DNA of 64,000 nucleotides from Alisma plantago-aquatica (taxonomy: Eukaryota; Streptophyta; Magnoliopsida; Alismatales; Alismataceae). The notes under the pieces were generated by a model that did no database searches, was not told where the DNA came from, and saw only the letters and a program-made list of their open reading frames with translations. The stretch covers positions 504,823,303-504,887,302 of the forward strand of contig OY856409.1 in assembly GCA_963693085.1 (NCBI GenBank), read 5' to 3'. Shown in pieces: positions 11,393 to 23,859 of the stretch; position 1 is the stretch's first letter; every line of letters begins with the position of its first letter. The position numbers and the translations under genes were made by a program.

Positions 11393-11393
11393 T

Positions 11394-14300
11394 TGTAATG
11401 ACCCGTTTTCAAATTAGTCATCTGATTAGGGTTTACTTGGATAATTGTATGCTTAATTAAGTTGATCATTGTTTAAAGCTTGATTAGTGATGGTAGTTAA
11501 ATTTTCATGTTTTAAATATAATGAGAAACTTTAATCATACTTTGGTCCACCTATTTAGGGTTAACATTTCAGAAACCCTAATCGGCCCAAATTAGGGTTT
11601 TGGTGATATATGAATACATAATTTGATAAGTATAATGTCTCACTAAATGATTTTTAGTATTTGATGTGTAACTCTGATTTAATTCAAATTTGGATATGAT
11701 TTGTACATATAAAATGTGAAAAACATTGAAAAATATAATAATTTTTTAAGAATGTTCTGACCTGTTTATCGGTCGAGTTTCAAACACGACCGATCATATT
11801 AATGATTGATATAACAGTGTGGTAATTGAATTTTATCTTTTAATTGGTATATCCAATTGATCTCAAAGTTTAACTGTACTTGATAAAATCAATTATAGAC
11901 ACCCTATTAAATTTGATTAATTTTTAGATGACTTTGGTCTCTACAGAGAGGGTGTCGGTCGAGTTCTGTGAAGGACAAACTCGACCGACCATGCTGCTGA
12001 CTGCAATATAGTAGTGTAGTATATGATTTTTATTTATTTATTGATAATTCCAAATTATCTAAAAAATTTACCATTTATTATAAACTCAATTTTAGAGATT
12101 GGGTTAAAGTCTCATAGTTTTTGTATGAGGTTTGAGTTCTGAAACATGTGGTTTTGGTCGAGTTTATAACTCAGCCGACCAACCAGTCTGAGCAAAATAA
12201 AAATACATTGAGGGGCTTGTTTGCAAATGTTCTAAGAACCTCAGTTCATCTATATCACTAAACTAACACACAAGGAGCTCTCATAACTCATCCTTCCTGT
12301 CAAAGAAACGTAATTCTTGAGAGAGAGGAGAGCTAGAGTTTTGAGTAGAGAAAGTGGAGGAGATGATGACCTAGGGTTTCTCTATCCAAGATATGATGAA
12401 ATCAAGTAAGTTTAGCTTCGTTGCATAGCATTTCATGGTGAATCTTCTCTCACATGTCAAGACTCTGGCCCTCCCCTGATTTGATTTGAAATCACATCAA
12501 ATCTCCCCCTTTTCTCGCTCTTTCTCTTCTAATCCCCATTTCTAGGGTTTCCGAGTTGAGAGAAGAAAGAATTGGATTCGTCTGCGAGAGTTTGATTGGG
12601 TTTCCAAAAATTTAGAGGTTGACCTCCATTTTTAAGGTGCTTGGCACCTAAGGTGAGTGTTTTTCTCCCTCCTAAGCTTTGTATTCATGTTGAAAGCCTA
12701 ATTCAATCCGGCTAAAACAATCAGAAACCTTGTTTGTATATGTATGTGATTGGATTTGATTTGGGAAAGATATTGGGCAATCCAATTTTATTGATTTTGA
12801 TTCTTTCTCATTGATTGAAACTTGATTAGTTCTTGTTATATTGATTGAGGATGCATGGGTATTCTTATGGGTAGATGACTATGGTATTTCATGTGAATTT
12901 TGCCTAAAAATCAACCCAATGGCCGATATGCTTGGAATTGAATTGACATGTATAAAGTCATATTTGAATTGTACTAGATTGTATTATACAAGTGTATTGT
13001 TGAATGTTAATGGAATTGAATGACCACATATCCTGATTAGGATTTGTGTTGAGGAAGTGAATGAAATGAGTCAATTAATCAATGTATACTTATGATTGAT
13101 GAATGGAATGTGTGAAAATGGAAACTAGGGTTTCCATGTTTGTGAATAACCCTAATGAACCATTGAGACATGATTGGATTACTGCATGATATGGTTATTA
13201 TGATATGTTGAGCTAAGGAATGACTTATTGAAAACCCTAAAGTTTATTACTAATACAATTATGAGTGATAAAGCTAGAACTTATATATGATGTTTGAAAT
13301 GTGATCAAATGTTGAAGTTGAAAGTATTAATACTTCAATTGAATATTATGAGTCTTACTATATCATCTAAGTCTAATGCATTTGTTTTAGTATAATAAAG
13401 AATGATCATTGTTGATTATGGGAATGACATTAGTAGTCAACGTCAAGGTACATTTATCTGAATATAAGAGACAATATGAACAAGATGTACTTAAAGGTGA
13501 TTGCAAGATAAAGATGAAACTAATGAAGATAGTATGATGACGTATTTTATCTTTTATTTAATTACATATGGACTAACCCAAATTAAATAAAATATACTAA
13601 GAATTGTACTTTGATCAATGTTATGTAGAAGAGAAGCATTGTATGTAAAGTGAATCAAGAACGATTGGTCCAGATGATGTAATGAACATGAAATGAAAGA
13701 AGCTGAGACTACTGAGTATAAAATGATGGAAAAGGATAGGAATTAGTAGATGATTCTAAGAATGTAACTCTTACCCTAAAATGATGAGTTTGATGATGCT
13801 AATGAATGGCAATCTCAAATGGGAAATTAAGAGATGTACATAACTGTAGTTGAATTCAACTAAATGATGAAACTCCAGTATTTGAATTGACTTACAAGAA
13901 TGTATTCTTGTATTGTGATTGTTTGATAGAATACTTATATTATGAGAATGATCTATTTTGATGGAATTCAAATGATAATCAACATGTGTTGACTAGCAAC
14001 CCCATATGAAAAATGTGAAATAAAAGGAGAATAGAACTAAGTTTGTTATGCATGTATATGCATGATATTTATTTACATCTATTGAGATTAGATGGAACAA
14101 GCATATGTTGTATGATAAATCTATTTTGAGTATGAGGAATGGCACATGATGTCTATATGCTTTTACTATTTCTAGTTCTAATGCCTCTACTAATATTTGT
14201 TAAGAACTGTGGTATACAATGAACATATGAGGAATATGTTGAAATGGAACTTAATATGCACTCCTTACTTTGAGAAACCTTGATAAGGGTAAATGTTGCA

Positions 14301-16308
14301 TAATGAGATTATATCTAGGGCTGAAAGCCCACTGATGATGATAAAACCCTGATGGGAGTAAATGATGGACAATAAGATTATGTCTTGGGTTGAAGGCCCA
14401 CTATTGATGATTGCTATGAGTTGATGCAGAAGATAGAAATAATCATATTTGTTGCAATCTATAGACTTATTGTGCTTCTTGCTTTGATCATTGCCCTTAT
14501 TGATAAACTTAATTTGTTTCATGTTATTATAGTTACGCGATAATACGCAAATATGATATATGATGTTTTGAATTCTTGTAAGATGAGTAAAAGAGATTAA
14601 TAACAAGTGAAATGATGGAACATCTAGTTAGGTGCCCTGAACACCGTGAGTTCCCCCGAAGATCACACCGGGGAAACAAAATGGATCTCCTTGTAGTAAT
14701 CGATGAATTATGAGAAGGATTTCCGGAGTGTGGATCGAGACCTTAAAGGGTAGACCACCAGGATTTAGGAGTGAGTCATCTGGAGTGGCTCTGGCCCTAA
14801 ATCCTTGCTGTGAAAGTCTATGTCCAGATGGAATATACTCTGTTGAAATGAAATATGTGAAATGTGAAATGAAAAATATATGAAAACCTGAGATATGTGA
14901 TATATTGTTCTGTTGGTTCCTATCTCATGTACCCAAGATGAGGACGTGAGCCTCTTTAGGCAACCCTGAGGTGGCCAGGGTCTGTTGTTGATATCTTAGG
15001 GTGGTCGGCTAAACCCTAAGATAGTAACGGTGAGTCGTTGACATGAGAATCAGGCGTGGTGACTTCTACTTGGTGAGGTACAAGCCAAGTAGTTTCATGG
15101 AAAATGAATAAAAGATGATAAGTCGTGTAGAACATGATTTGAATGGTTGTTACATTCTTTGTATTTCTACTTGATGATTTGTTATTGTTGATTATGCTTC
15201 ATGTTGAGGAAAGTAATCATGTTGATATGGATATTTTCTATTTCATATTATGATATGTCATGCTGACAAGTTATAAATGATGGGATTTATATCCATTTTG
15301 AATATGAGTTGGATTACTTGCTATTTGATAGTATTATTTGGTTAAAATGTTTTATGTGTACTTCATCTTTAGGACTACAGGATGTGTTCCTAGTCCGGCT
15401 GGTGGAGTGTCACAAATATAATTTTATTGTTATGTATTGATTCAAAATGCTTAGAACTTGACTTATTACTCATGTAGTAAGATTCTTAATTTGAACTAGA
15501 AGTATCTGCTGATTTGTTCATGTCCAGCTGATGGAGTGTCACAAGGGTAATGTTATTGTTATGTATTGATTCAAAAATGATTAGAACTTATCTTATTTCA
15601 CATGCAGTAGGGCTCTTAATCTGAATTGAGAAGTATCTGTTGATTTGTTCATAGACATGCTCTAAAAGATGTTTCAAGGTTATAATTGGTTCAAGTGATT
15701 TCCTTATCTGTTGGATTAGATTACCATTGCAAGATAGATTTGACTCATTATAGAACTTTTTTCTATACTTTTCAATATTTGCATGTTTCTTTTAAGTTTT
15801 ATACTTAATCTGATGCTGATGCATGTACCTAGCTTGAGTGGGAGGTATCCACTCACTGGGGCTCTAAATGAGTCTCATGAGGTTGTTTCAAATGTTTTTA
15901 TGTATAATTCTATCCAGCGGAGAGGTCGTGACAAAGAAGATATAAATAGTATAATCTAGATAGAATAGAATTTCCTTGTACTCTCTCTTTCCCGGGATGG
16001 GTTGTAGATTAAGTTTGTTCATCAATGTACATGTATCTGATGTAAACTGAACCGCATATGAGAACAATATTTTATTCTAGATTTAATGGAGTTGAATATG
16101 ATTTGTGATATCTGAATGTGATGTCCTTGATGTGACATTGATTTATGAGTTTGTGAAGAAAGAAAAAGGAAAAATTTATCTGTGTTCTTCATATATTGTT
16201 TAATCGCCTTTGTCGAGAATTCATTGTTTTATTTCATAATATGGGTTTAGGTTTGGGATTATTTCTAATGGTTGGTATTTATGCTGATCAAAAGAGTGGG
16301 TCCCAACA
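11394..16308 (+). repeat. Family A LTR, copy 2
   Basis: Uninterrupted 4,915-bp LTR, TGTAATGACC to CCCAACA, and the only copy that keeps the canonical terminal CA. It is colinear with copies 1 and 3. It has the telo-box inverted repeat at 11573-11600, the CGGTCGAG inverted repeat at 11954-11989, and the diverged 129-bp duplicate units near 15406 and 15535. No convincing protein-coding frame; frames such as 14265-14606 are AT-rich chance ORFs. Confidence 0.9.
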
Positions 16309-16686
16309 GACGTGGTATCAGAGCCTAGGTTAGATGAGTTTACAGGGACAATATGGTCTAGGACTAATTGATAATGTTGATGTTGATATAACCTGAATGA
16401 TGTGCATACTTACTTAACTCAGTATCCAGATACTCTGGTCAAGTATTTGCGTATTGAGCTAAGCTAGTATGGAACTGCCGACTATACTTCTTCTGGATGC
16501 CCTGACCAAGTATCCAGATGAACATAGTTTGGTAGTATAATAAGATACATGATAAAAAAGAGAAGAATGATGATAAAATGGTGAACGAGAAAAGGATTTT
16601 ATAATTCAATATTGAACCTATGGAAATCATGAAATTTCATATAAGAAAGATGAAATCTTAATGGACAATGAAGACAATCTCTAATG
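16309..16686 (+). other. Family A internal region 2, left part (with primer site 16313-16329)
   Basis: Same sequence as the first 380 bp of internal region 1, including TGGTATCAGAGCCTAGG. It breaks off at ...CTCTAATG, where chromovirus D begins, and resumes at 31434. Confidence 0.85.
16682..16686. repeat. 5-bp target site duplication of chromovirus D, left copy
   Basis: TAATG before TGATACGACC. The right copy is 31429-31433. The empty site is visible in internal region 1 (CTCTAATGAGTTTG near 10970). Confidence 0.92.
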
Positions 16687-18375
16687 TGATACGACCCATC
16701 GCGGAAAACGAGATTAACTAATGCGGAAGCGAATTATTAGCAGCAGAATTATGAAAATTTCTAAAAATTAAAACTTTTTGGAAAGAGATCTTTAAACCAT
16801 AACTCCTTTATAAGAAAACAAGGTAAACTATTTACATCATAGCTTGATATCACATCTCTGTGATTACATACATCCATCGCCTTATTATCTCTACAGGGCA
16901 AGATCCAAAATCTCGAGGCACTAAGCCAAAAACTTCAGACCTACTGACTCCTAGGATCTGAGAGTACAAAGACGACATAAGACATACTATTTATAAGACT
17001 TGGCACTCAATATCTCCACCTAAGATTCACTGCTGCCCCTGGTGTTGCTGCTGCTGATACTGCCCACACTCGGATTGGTTCCTCCGTCCTCGACGTCCAC
17101 CTAAAAAGTCAAATCCCACGAGGGTGAGACAATTTTAAATAATTATCCCAGCGAGAGTTATAACTCTTCGCTAGAAGCTTTGGTATAGCAATAAAGGATT
17201 AACATAAGCAATATAATCTTTAAGGCATTCCACAACAGATTTGGTATTAAGTAAGACAACATTTACTTAAGCAATCATATCAATAAGGAATATGAAGAAC
17301 ATGTATACTAGTTACTTGACTAGAACATTTATAAACAATGTAACATCAATCATTGTTTCTTGTAGTTCAACCTAAGCAGTTATGCTACGTGGCCGATTAT
17401 GTTTTACAATCATTATTATGCCCTGCAGAGATGAGGTATACCACTCATACTCCAACCGATCATTACTAAATCGCATCGGTACCATACATAGGTCATCAAA
17501 AGAGTCGAATTCTTATGACCTCATCTTCCTCAGTCAGTGTGAGGTTCAACATGCAGGACATCTCGTGTCTCTGCTAAGATAGCTTTCCAGGGTATTCTGG
17601 AAACTTTGCTATCAGAGTTACAGTGACGTTCTGTACTCTCTTCGTCATTGAAAGATCTCTTGTTTATCTCTCATCGATGCGGCATTAAAGGTTCCCTCGA
17701 GAGATTAGTGAAACATCACCCCGACATAAACACATAATGAAGGATTGATGGATTAAAATACATCTTAAATCAATTCCTACACCAGGACGTAAGGATATTC
17801 GCATCCATAAACCACCACATACTCAAAAGTATGTGTTCCAGGAGTTCCCTTAGGAAAACTTGTTTCACCATCATTTGGCTTCTGACAATGATGGATCTAT
17901 GATCAGGGCTCTACATGATATGATTATGCTTGATTATTTAGGTACATTTTAGCATTCTTTTAGCATCAAGCATGTTCTCAATCATTAATCATTAAAACAC
18001 AACTATAAAAGAAGAATACTAAATGTATCAAGTTTAACTCATATCAGTTATCATATGGATATTAATTCTTAACCATCTCATCATATGATTCAGGAACATG
18101 GTTATTCAAACCCTCAGATTATCATAACACTTGCTACCAAGTGACATATAAGAATCAAGTCATCTAACAACATGACCTTGATTGAAGCAATGTACATACT
18201 TTTCACATATCATTACTCTAAAAGCTTATAATTGTTTTCAAGGAATATGACATCATAACTCTTACCTGGCTATGATCACCTCATAATATCAACCTATATG
18301 ACTTATACAAATAACGACATGCATATATAACAATGTCAACACAATACCAAAACTTTTCAATTTCTTTATAGGACA

Positions 18376-18490
18376 CCACGGCCGTGCCACCTTGCACGGT
18401 TGTGCAAAGTAAGGCTACCATGGTCGTGCTCCCTTGCACGGTCGTGCAAGTTAAGGCTACCACGGTCGTGCTCCCTTACACGGTCATTCT
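18376..18490. repeat. 42-bp tandem repeat with CACGGTCGTG palindromes (D 3' LTR)
   Basis: About 2.7 units, each with CCACGGTCGTGCTCCCTTGC followed by ACGGTCGTGCAAGTTAAGGC. Each unit carries two near-palindromes (CACGGCCGTG or CACGGTCGTG). The same array is at 28158-28272 in the other LTR. Confidence 0.85.
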
Positions 18491-18509
18491 ACAGAAGATC
18501 ATTACATGA

Positions 18510-18512
<3 letters not shown>

Positions 18513-18558
<46 letters not shown>
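18513..18558. repeat. (AT)23 microsatellite
   Basis: 46 bases of pure AT in the 3' LTR. The matching position in the 5' LTR (about 28294-28311) has only a short interrupted run, so the expansion arose after insertion. Confidence 0.95.
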
Positions 18559-18562
<4 letters not shown>

Positions 18563-19089
18563 TCTAATCTTTCATTCTTTCAACTTGATTAGGTCACATC
18601 AACCCTTCAATCAAGTACATACTACTATGGTTAACATAGTGTATCAAGCTATTAATCCTATAAGCAATTAAGAATTCTCCCTTTAATTGGTACTAGTCAC
18701 TTAGGTACTATTAGGGTTTCAACCTTTGTTCCTTCATTGTTTGTCATTACTAATCATCATTGGATCAATAGAACATTCATCATCTTAATTCCCAAAGATT
18801 CAATCACATTGGACCTCCATTACATAAGGTATCCAATTGAATTAGGGTTTCCAATGTTGATTACTTCAATCATTGAATTCATGGAACCAATCATCAATTG
18901 GACCTGTACTCATACCTCAATTGAGTTTAATAGGTCAACCTTCAACTGATTTGACCCTCAATTGACCATCAATTAGGGTTTAAATCAATTGAATTAGGGT
19001 TTGGAATCAATAACCCTTCAACATATTTCAATGTGGGTTTAATTGATTTGAACCCATTGAACCATCATTCAATTGGGACATGACCTGAT

Positions 19090-20465
19090 CCCAAACGGTC
19101 TTGGGATCATTTGGATGACCTCCAAACGGTCTTGAGACCGTTTCCCATCATATCATCAAAATCCAAGTCAACCAATTAAGGTTTGGATCATTGGATTGAT
19201 CACCAAAACAACAATTGATTACACTCCAACTTAGTATCATTGAATCATCAATTGCTTAACCATACTCACCCCTAGACCTCCAAACGGTCTTGGGTGACCT
19301 CCAAACGGTCTTGAGACCGTTTGGATGAGTTAAAAATGGTCTTGAGACCGTTTGGCTCACTCAACCCTTGGATTCTAGTGAAAAATGATTAGGGTTTGAG
19401 CTATTGAGTTGATCATCAAATCAGCAATTGATTGCTTTGTAATTGGGTACCGTTGGACCTTCAATTGGTCAACTATACTTAACCCCAGACCTCCAAACGG
19501 TCTTGGGTGATCTCCAAACGGTCTTGAGACTGTTTGGGTGATCCCCAAATGGTTTTTAAACCGTTTGGGTCAATCAACCCAAAACAATCAACTCATTTCA
19601 ATGCAAAAACCAACACTTAGCCGATTAGGGTTAACACCATATCGTTTGTCCTTCAAACACTTAACCATATCCAACCCTAAACCTCAAAACGGTCTTGGGT
19701 GACCCCCAAACTGTCTTGAGACCGTTTGGGTGATCCCCAACCGGTTTTGAAACCGTTTGGGCAAGAAAACCCAAAAAGTCAAATCAATCAAGTTGAAAGT
19801 CAGAACTTAATCCAATTAGGGTTTACCTAATTGATTAGCCTTCAACTCATGATTCCTTTGTAATTAACCTATAAAATTTGGTGAGTTATTAACCAACATA
19901 ATTATGAACAGGAATCGCAAACGGTCAACCCTTGGTCAACTCCCTCAAACGGTTTTGAAACCGTTTGCCCAAAAAGTTCAAGTTAATCAGGTTGGAAATC
20001 AGCACTTAATCCAATTAGGTTTACCTAATTGATTAGCCTTTAACGCATGATTCCTTGGTAGTTAACCTATAAAATTTGGTGGGTTAATAAATAACATAAT
20101 TATGAACAGGAATCCCAAACTTTAAACCCTTGGTCAACGCCCTCAAACGGTTTTGAAACCGTTTGTCCAAAAAGTTCAAGTTAATCAGGTTGGAAATCAG
20201 CACTTAATCCAATTAGGTTTACCTAATTGATTAGCCTTTAACTCATGATTCCTTGGGCGTTAACCTATCAAATTTGGTCGGTTATTAACTAACATAATTA
20301 TAATCAGGAATCCCAAATGGTCAACTCACTCAAACGGTCTTGGAGACCGTTTGCTCCAACCGACCTTGTGAAACCGTTTGCCCTTCAAACGGTTTTCCAA
20401 ACCGTTTGCCCCAAACGGTTTTGCAAACCGTTTGGCCGGAAGGGGGGGCAAGACCGTTTGCTAAA
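19090..20465. repeat. Cluster of CAAACGGT...ACCGTTTG palindromes (D 3' LTR)
   Basis: At least fifteen partial or full copies of CAAACGGTCTTGAGACCGTTTG or CAAACGGTTTTGAAACCGTTTG, spaced irregularly from about 20 to 200 bp in otherwise different sequence. Parts also lie in larger degenerate tandem units with TTAGCCTTTAACTCATGATT. The cluster is matched at 28840-30190 and in the diverged relict at 41420-42163. Confidence 0.85.
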
Positions 20466-20940
20466 GTAACATTGGTAATCATGCCCATATTCTTCTACCT
20501 CCAGATCCAGGTCTGTTCCTCATGGTTTTAGTTGCAAGAAAGCAAGGAAGGATGGGGGAAAGAAGGACAAATTACTTTTGCAAGAAAGAAAGATGCATAA
20601 CAAAGTTTAAGGGTTTAGAGTTATAAAACCTGCCTTAGAATCAGCTCTAGAGCTCCAAGATTCGAAACTTTAATGGTGGCTTGAGCTCCACAGATCGTCC
20701 AAGGTTTCTTCTTCAAGAATTGGTTGGAAAGGATGGCTAGAAAGAAGAACTAAGTAAGAAAAACTAGCAAACCAACCTTGCAACATGATTTCCTCCATGA
20801 ATTCGAGCAAGATTATGATCAAAGCTTACCTAGAACTGCTTGGCCATTCTCCTCTTCTCCAGATCTCTGTCCTAAGTCGGTCTAAGAAAGGGGATAAGAA
20901 GGGAAGTGAAGGAAACGATCCTTGCTAAGTGAGAAAAGGT

Positions 20941-20950
20941 GTATATATAC
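20941..20950 (-). promoter_or_regulatory. Candidate LTR promoter TATA box (D 3' LTR)
   Basis: GTATATATAC (same on both strands), followed in element sense by CACCTTTTCTCACTTAGC. The same box is at 30728-30737 in the 5' LTR, and a variant, TAAATATATAAGC, is at the equivalent place in the relict (40915). Conservation of position supports a core promoter; no transcript evidence. Confidence 0.45.
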
Positions 20951-21644
20951 TTTGGGTGAAATTCCAACATAAGGACAACTATTTTCTTGATTTCTCATCT
21001 AGGTCCTTCCATTCTTCTAGGCCACGTTTCTCCTCTTAATACTTAAGAAAAACTCATCTTAAACCCAAGATCTAAGGATAAAGAAATCCAACTTCTTACT
21101 AAGTTGCACATATAGAAGGGTTATTAGGCTTATAACTTGATTATTTAATTTATAAGGGTTATCATTCTTATTTGATTATTCAATTGAAGTGCCCTCTTCA
21201 TAATTATTACTCTAAATGATGCCAAGAGTCATAAAAGATACTCTATAAGGTGTATTTTACAAGTTTCACCCCATATTTTGGGTAAATTGCACTTTACACA
21301 AAAACTAGGGTTTTAAGTACAAGGATTGCTCCACAAGTTGCATCTTGGTGCCCAAACTTGGAGAATCCATCATACTTCATCATATTCATTCTTATGATGT
21401 CTCAACACCAAAGGAACATCTTAACATGTGCAATTTGCAAGTTAACCCCTTTTAATTGGGTAATTTGCACATAAGTCCCTATTAACAAAACAATATTATA
21501 ACATTGTTCAAAAAGAGCAGAAATAGAATTATATGTACCTCAGAAGCTTTAATTACATACCAAAAGATAATCACAAGTATCTAATTACATAATTAAGCAA
21601 AACACCTAGGGTTAGTTCATAACCCAGGTCAGGGATGTTACAAA

Positions 21645-21657
21645 TTATCCACCTTTA
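21645..21657 (-). other. Polypurine tract of chromovirus D
   Basis: On the minus strand TAAAGGTGGATAA lies just before TGTAACATCC. It is preceded by AGGGACAAAATCC, the same arrangement as in family A. Confidence 0.65.
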
Positions 21658-21690
21658 CACGGATTTTGTCCCTGAAATCAACAAAACATA

Positions 21691-23793
21691 TTAAGAGAAA
21701 AGAGCAGGGTATTTCCTTCTCATCTCTTCCTCTAGTTCCCAAGTGGCTTCTTCAACACCACGGTGATTCCAGAGGACTTTAACAAGACTTATGTCTTTCT
21801 TTTTCAACTTTTTAATTCTGTTATCCAGGATTGACACTGGTCCTTCCTCGTATGACACATCATCATTCAATTCTACCTCCATAGGTTGTAGAATTGACTC
21901 TGTATCAGGGTGACATTTCCTCAACATAGAAATGTGAAACATAGGGTGTAACCACTGTAACTCTGGGGGTAACTCTAGTTTATAGGCTACTTTTCCAATC
22001 TATTCAATGATTAGATAAGGCCCCATAAACCTAGGAGCTAACTTCCCTTTCCTTCCAAACCTCAGAATTCCCTTCCAAGGTGAGACCTTGAGATACACTC
22101 TATCTCCAACCTAGAACTCCAAAGGTCTACGACGCTTGTCAGCATAAGATTTCTGCCTATCATGTGCAGTCTTGATCTGTTGTTGTATTACTTTGATCTT
22201 TTCTGTGGTCTGTTGCACAAGATCAGGACCTAACAGTTGATATTCACCGGTTTCATACCAACATAGGGGTGATCTACAATGTCTACCATATAAAGCTTCA
22301 TAAGGTGCCATGTCAATGCTATGTTGATAGCTATTGTTGTAGGCAAACTCTATCAAGCTTAGGTGTAGATCCCAACTCCCTATAAACTGGAGAACACATG
22401 CCCTCAGCAAGTCTTCCAAGGTTTGTATAGTCCTTTCAGACTGTCCATCAGTCTGAGGATGAAAGGTCGTACTAAACCTTAATTGGGTGCCTAATGCTTT
22501 ATGAAGTCGTTCCCAAAAATGACTCATAAACTGGGGACCCCTGTCTGAAACTATAGTGACTGGAACTTCGTGCAGTCGCACTATCTCTTGAATATACAAC
22601 TGTGCTAGCCTCTCAGCAGAATAGGTTGTTTTGACAGGTAAGAAATGCGTCGTCTTTGTCAACCTATCAACTATTACCCAAATGGAATTATACCCTTTGC
22701 TTGTCCTAGGTAGGCCAACAACAAAGACCATGGTTATGTGATCCCACTTCCATTGTGGTATGGGCAATGGTTGCATTGTCCCTGCAGGCTTATGGTGTTC
22801 AGCTTTAACTTGCTGACACACAAGACACCGCATAACAAATTTAGCAACATCCTTCTTCATCCCATGCCACCAATACATATCTTTTAAGTTTTGATACATC
22901 TTGGTGCTTCCTGGATGCATAGCATACATCGAAGAATGAGCTTCTTCCAAGAATAACTTTCTCAAGTTATCCACATCTGGCACTATCATCCTCCCATGAT
23001 AGCAGACTACTTGGTCATCAGAGTCATGGAAACCATCTCGTTTCTCATCACCAAACTCCGATCTGATCTGCTGAACTGCATCATCAACTTGTTGTGCCTC
23101 CTTGATCTACTCTCTCAGAGTAGGTTTTATATGCATCTCAACTAACAACCTGACTAACAATGACACCTTCAATTGTACATTGTCTTGCCTTAAGGAGATA
23201 AGCATATCTCTCCTAGAGCATACTAAAGAGTTTAGTTGTGCCCTATCTAAGGCTGGTGTTGCTGATTTCCTACTCAAAGAATCTTCCACTACATTGGCCT
23301 TCCCTGGATGGTAATCAATTGTACAATTGTAGTATTTGATTAACTCCATCCAGCGACATTGCCTCATGTTAAGTTCATGCTGAGAGAAGATATACTTAAG
23401 GTTCTTATGATCAGTGAAAATATGGAATGTCTCTCCGTAGAGATAGTGTCTCTAGATCTTCAAGGCATGAACTACAGCAGCTAGCTCCAGATCGTGTGTC
23501 CGATAATTCTCCTCATGTTTCTTAAGCTGTCGAGAAGCAAAACAAATCACTTGTTTATCATGCATCAACACACATCTGAGTCCATTCTTGGAGGCATCAC
23601 AGAAAACTATGTATCCTTTGCCTTGCTCAGGTAACACAAGTACAGGTGCACTTGTCAACCTCTCCTTCAGCAACTGGAAGGATTGCTGACACTTATCACT
23701 CCAAACAAAAGGAACATCCTTCCGGGTCAATTTAGTCAAAGGTAGGGTTATGGAATTGAAGTTCTTAATGAACCTTCGGTAATAACCAGCCAA
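21691..23793 (-). pseudogene. Chromovirus D pol, part 2: RT end/RNase H, integrase and chromodomain
   Basis: One frame, cut by stops at 23452-23454, 23107-23109, 22111-22113 and near 22000. RT/RNase [49 protein letters not shown], then FTDHKNLKYIFSQHELNMRQ. Integrase: zinc-binding HSSMYAMHPGSTKMYQNLK ... CLVCQQVK, core with IVSDRGPQFMSHFWERL and the glutamate region HPQTDGQSERTIQTLEDLLR. The first catalytic aspartate, normally in TMDFVVGLP, is valine here (HITMVFVVGLP). The C-terminus VKVLWNHRGVEEATWELEEEM is a chromodomain that in this clade directs insertion to heterochromatin. Normal length for the family but inactive. Confidence 0.92.
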
Positions 23794-23859
23794 CCCTAAG
23801 AAACTACGAATTTCCGTTGGTGTCTTCAGCTGTTCCCATTGTAGGACAGATTCTACCTT

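Larger units (their letters stand above)
10596..11393 (+). other. Family A internal region 1 (798 bp, non-coding)
   Basis: Lies between LTR copies 1 and 2. It opens with GACG and the primer site and closes with a polypurine tract. No gag- or pol-like peptide is visible in any frame; the only notable frame is a 63-residue minus-strand ORF without recognisable features. The last bases, TTTTGGGACGAAATCC then the purine tract, match the corresponding part of chromovirus D (TTTCAGGGACAAAATCC), which ties the family to Tekay/Del chromoviruses. Confidence 0.8.
16687..21642 (-). repeat. Chromovirus D 3' LTR (4,956 bp)
   Basis: Left LTR on the plus strand, colinear with 26465-31428. It contains a 42-bp tandem repeat (18376-18490), a (AT)23 microsatellite, telo-box motifs (ATTAGGGTTT at about 18711, 18842, 18972, 18985, 19388 and 19817), a dense palindrome cluster (19090-20465) and a TATA-like box. 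Reading frames inside it are chance ORFs. Confidence 0.92.

Noticed and set aside
12841..13023. 60-residue ORF MIEDAWVFLWVDDYGIS, also at 33302
   Set aside because: Present in LTR copies 2 and 3 only; copy 1 has a shifted frame in the same place; no family signal, likely chance.
18281..18463. Small repeated-peptide ORF (TTVQG units)
   Set aside because: Translation of the 42-bp tandem repeat in a D LTR; not conserved as a frame in the other LTR.
19090..20465. CRISPR-like array of repeats and spacers
   Set aside because: Plant LTR context, variable spacer length, palindromic imperfect repeats in two LTRs; not a prokaryotic array.
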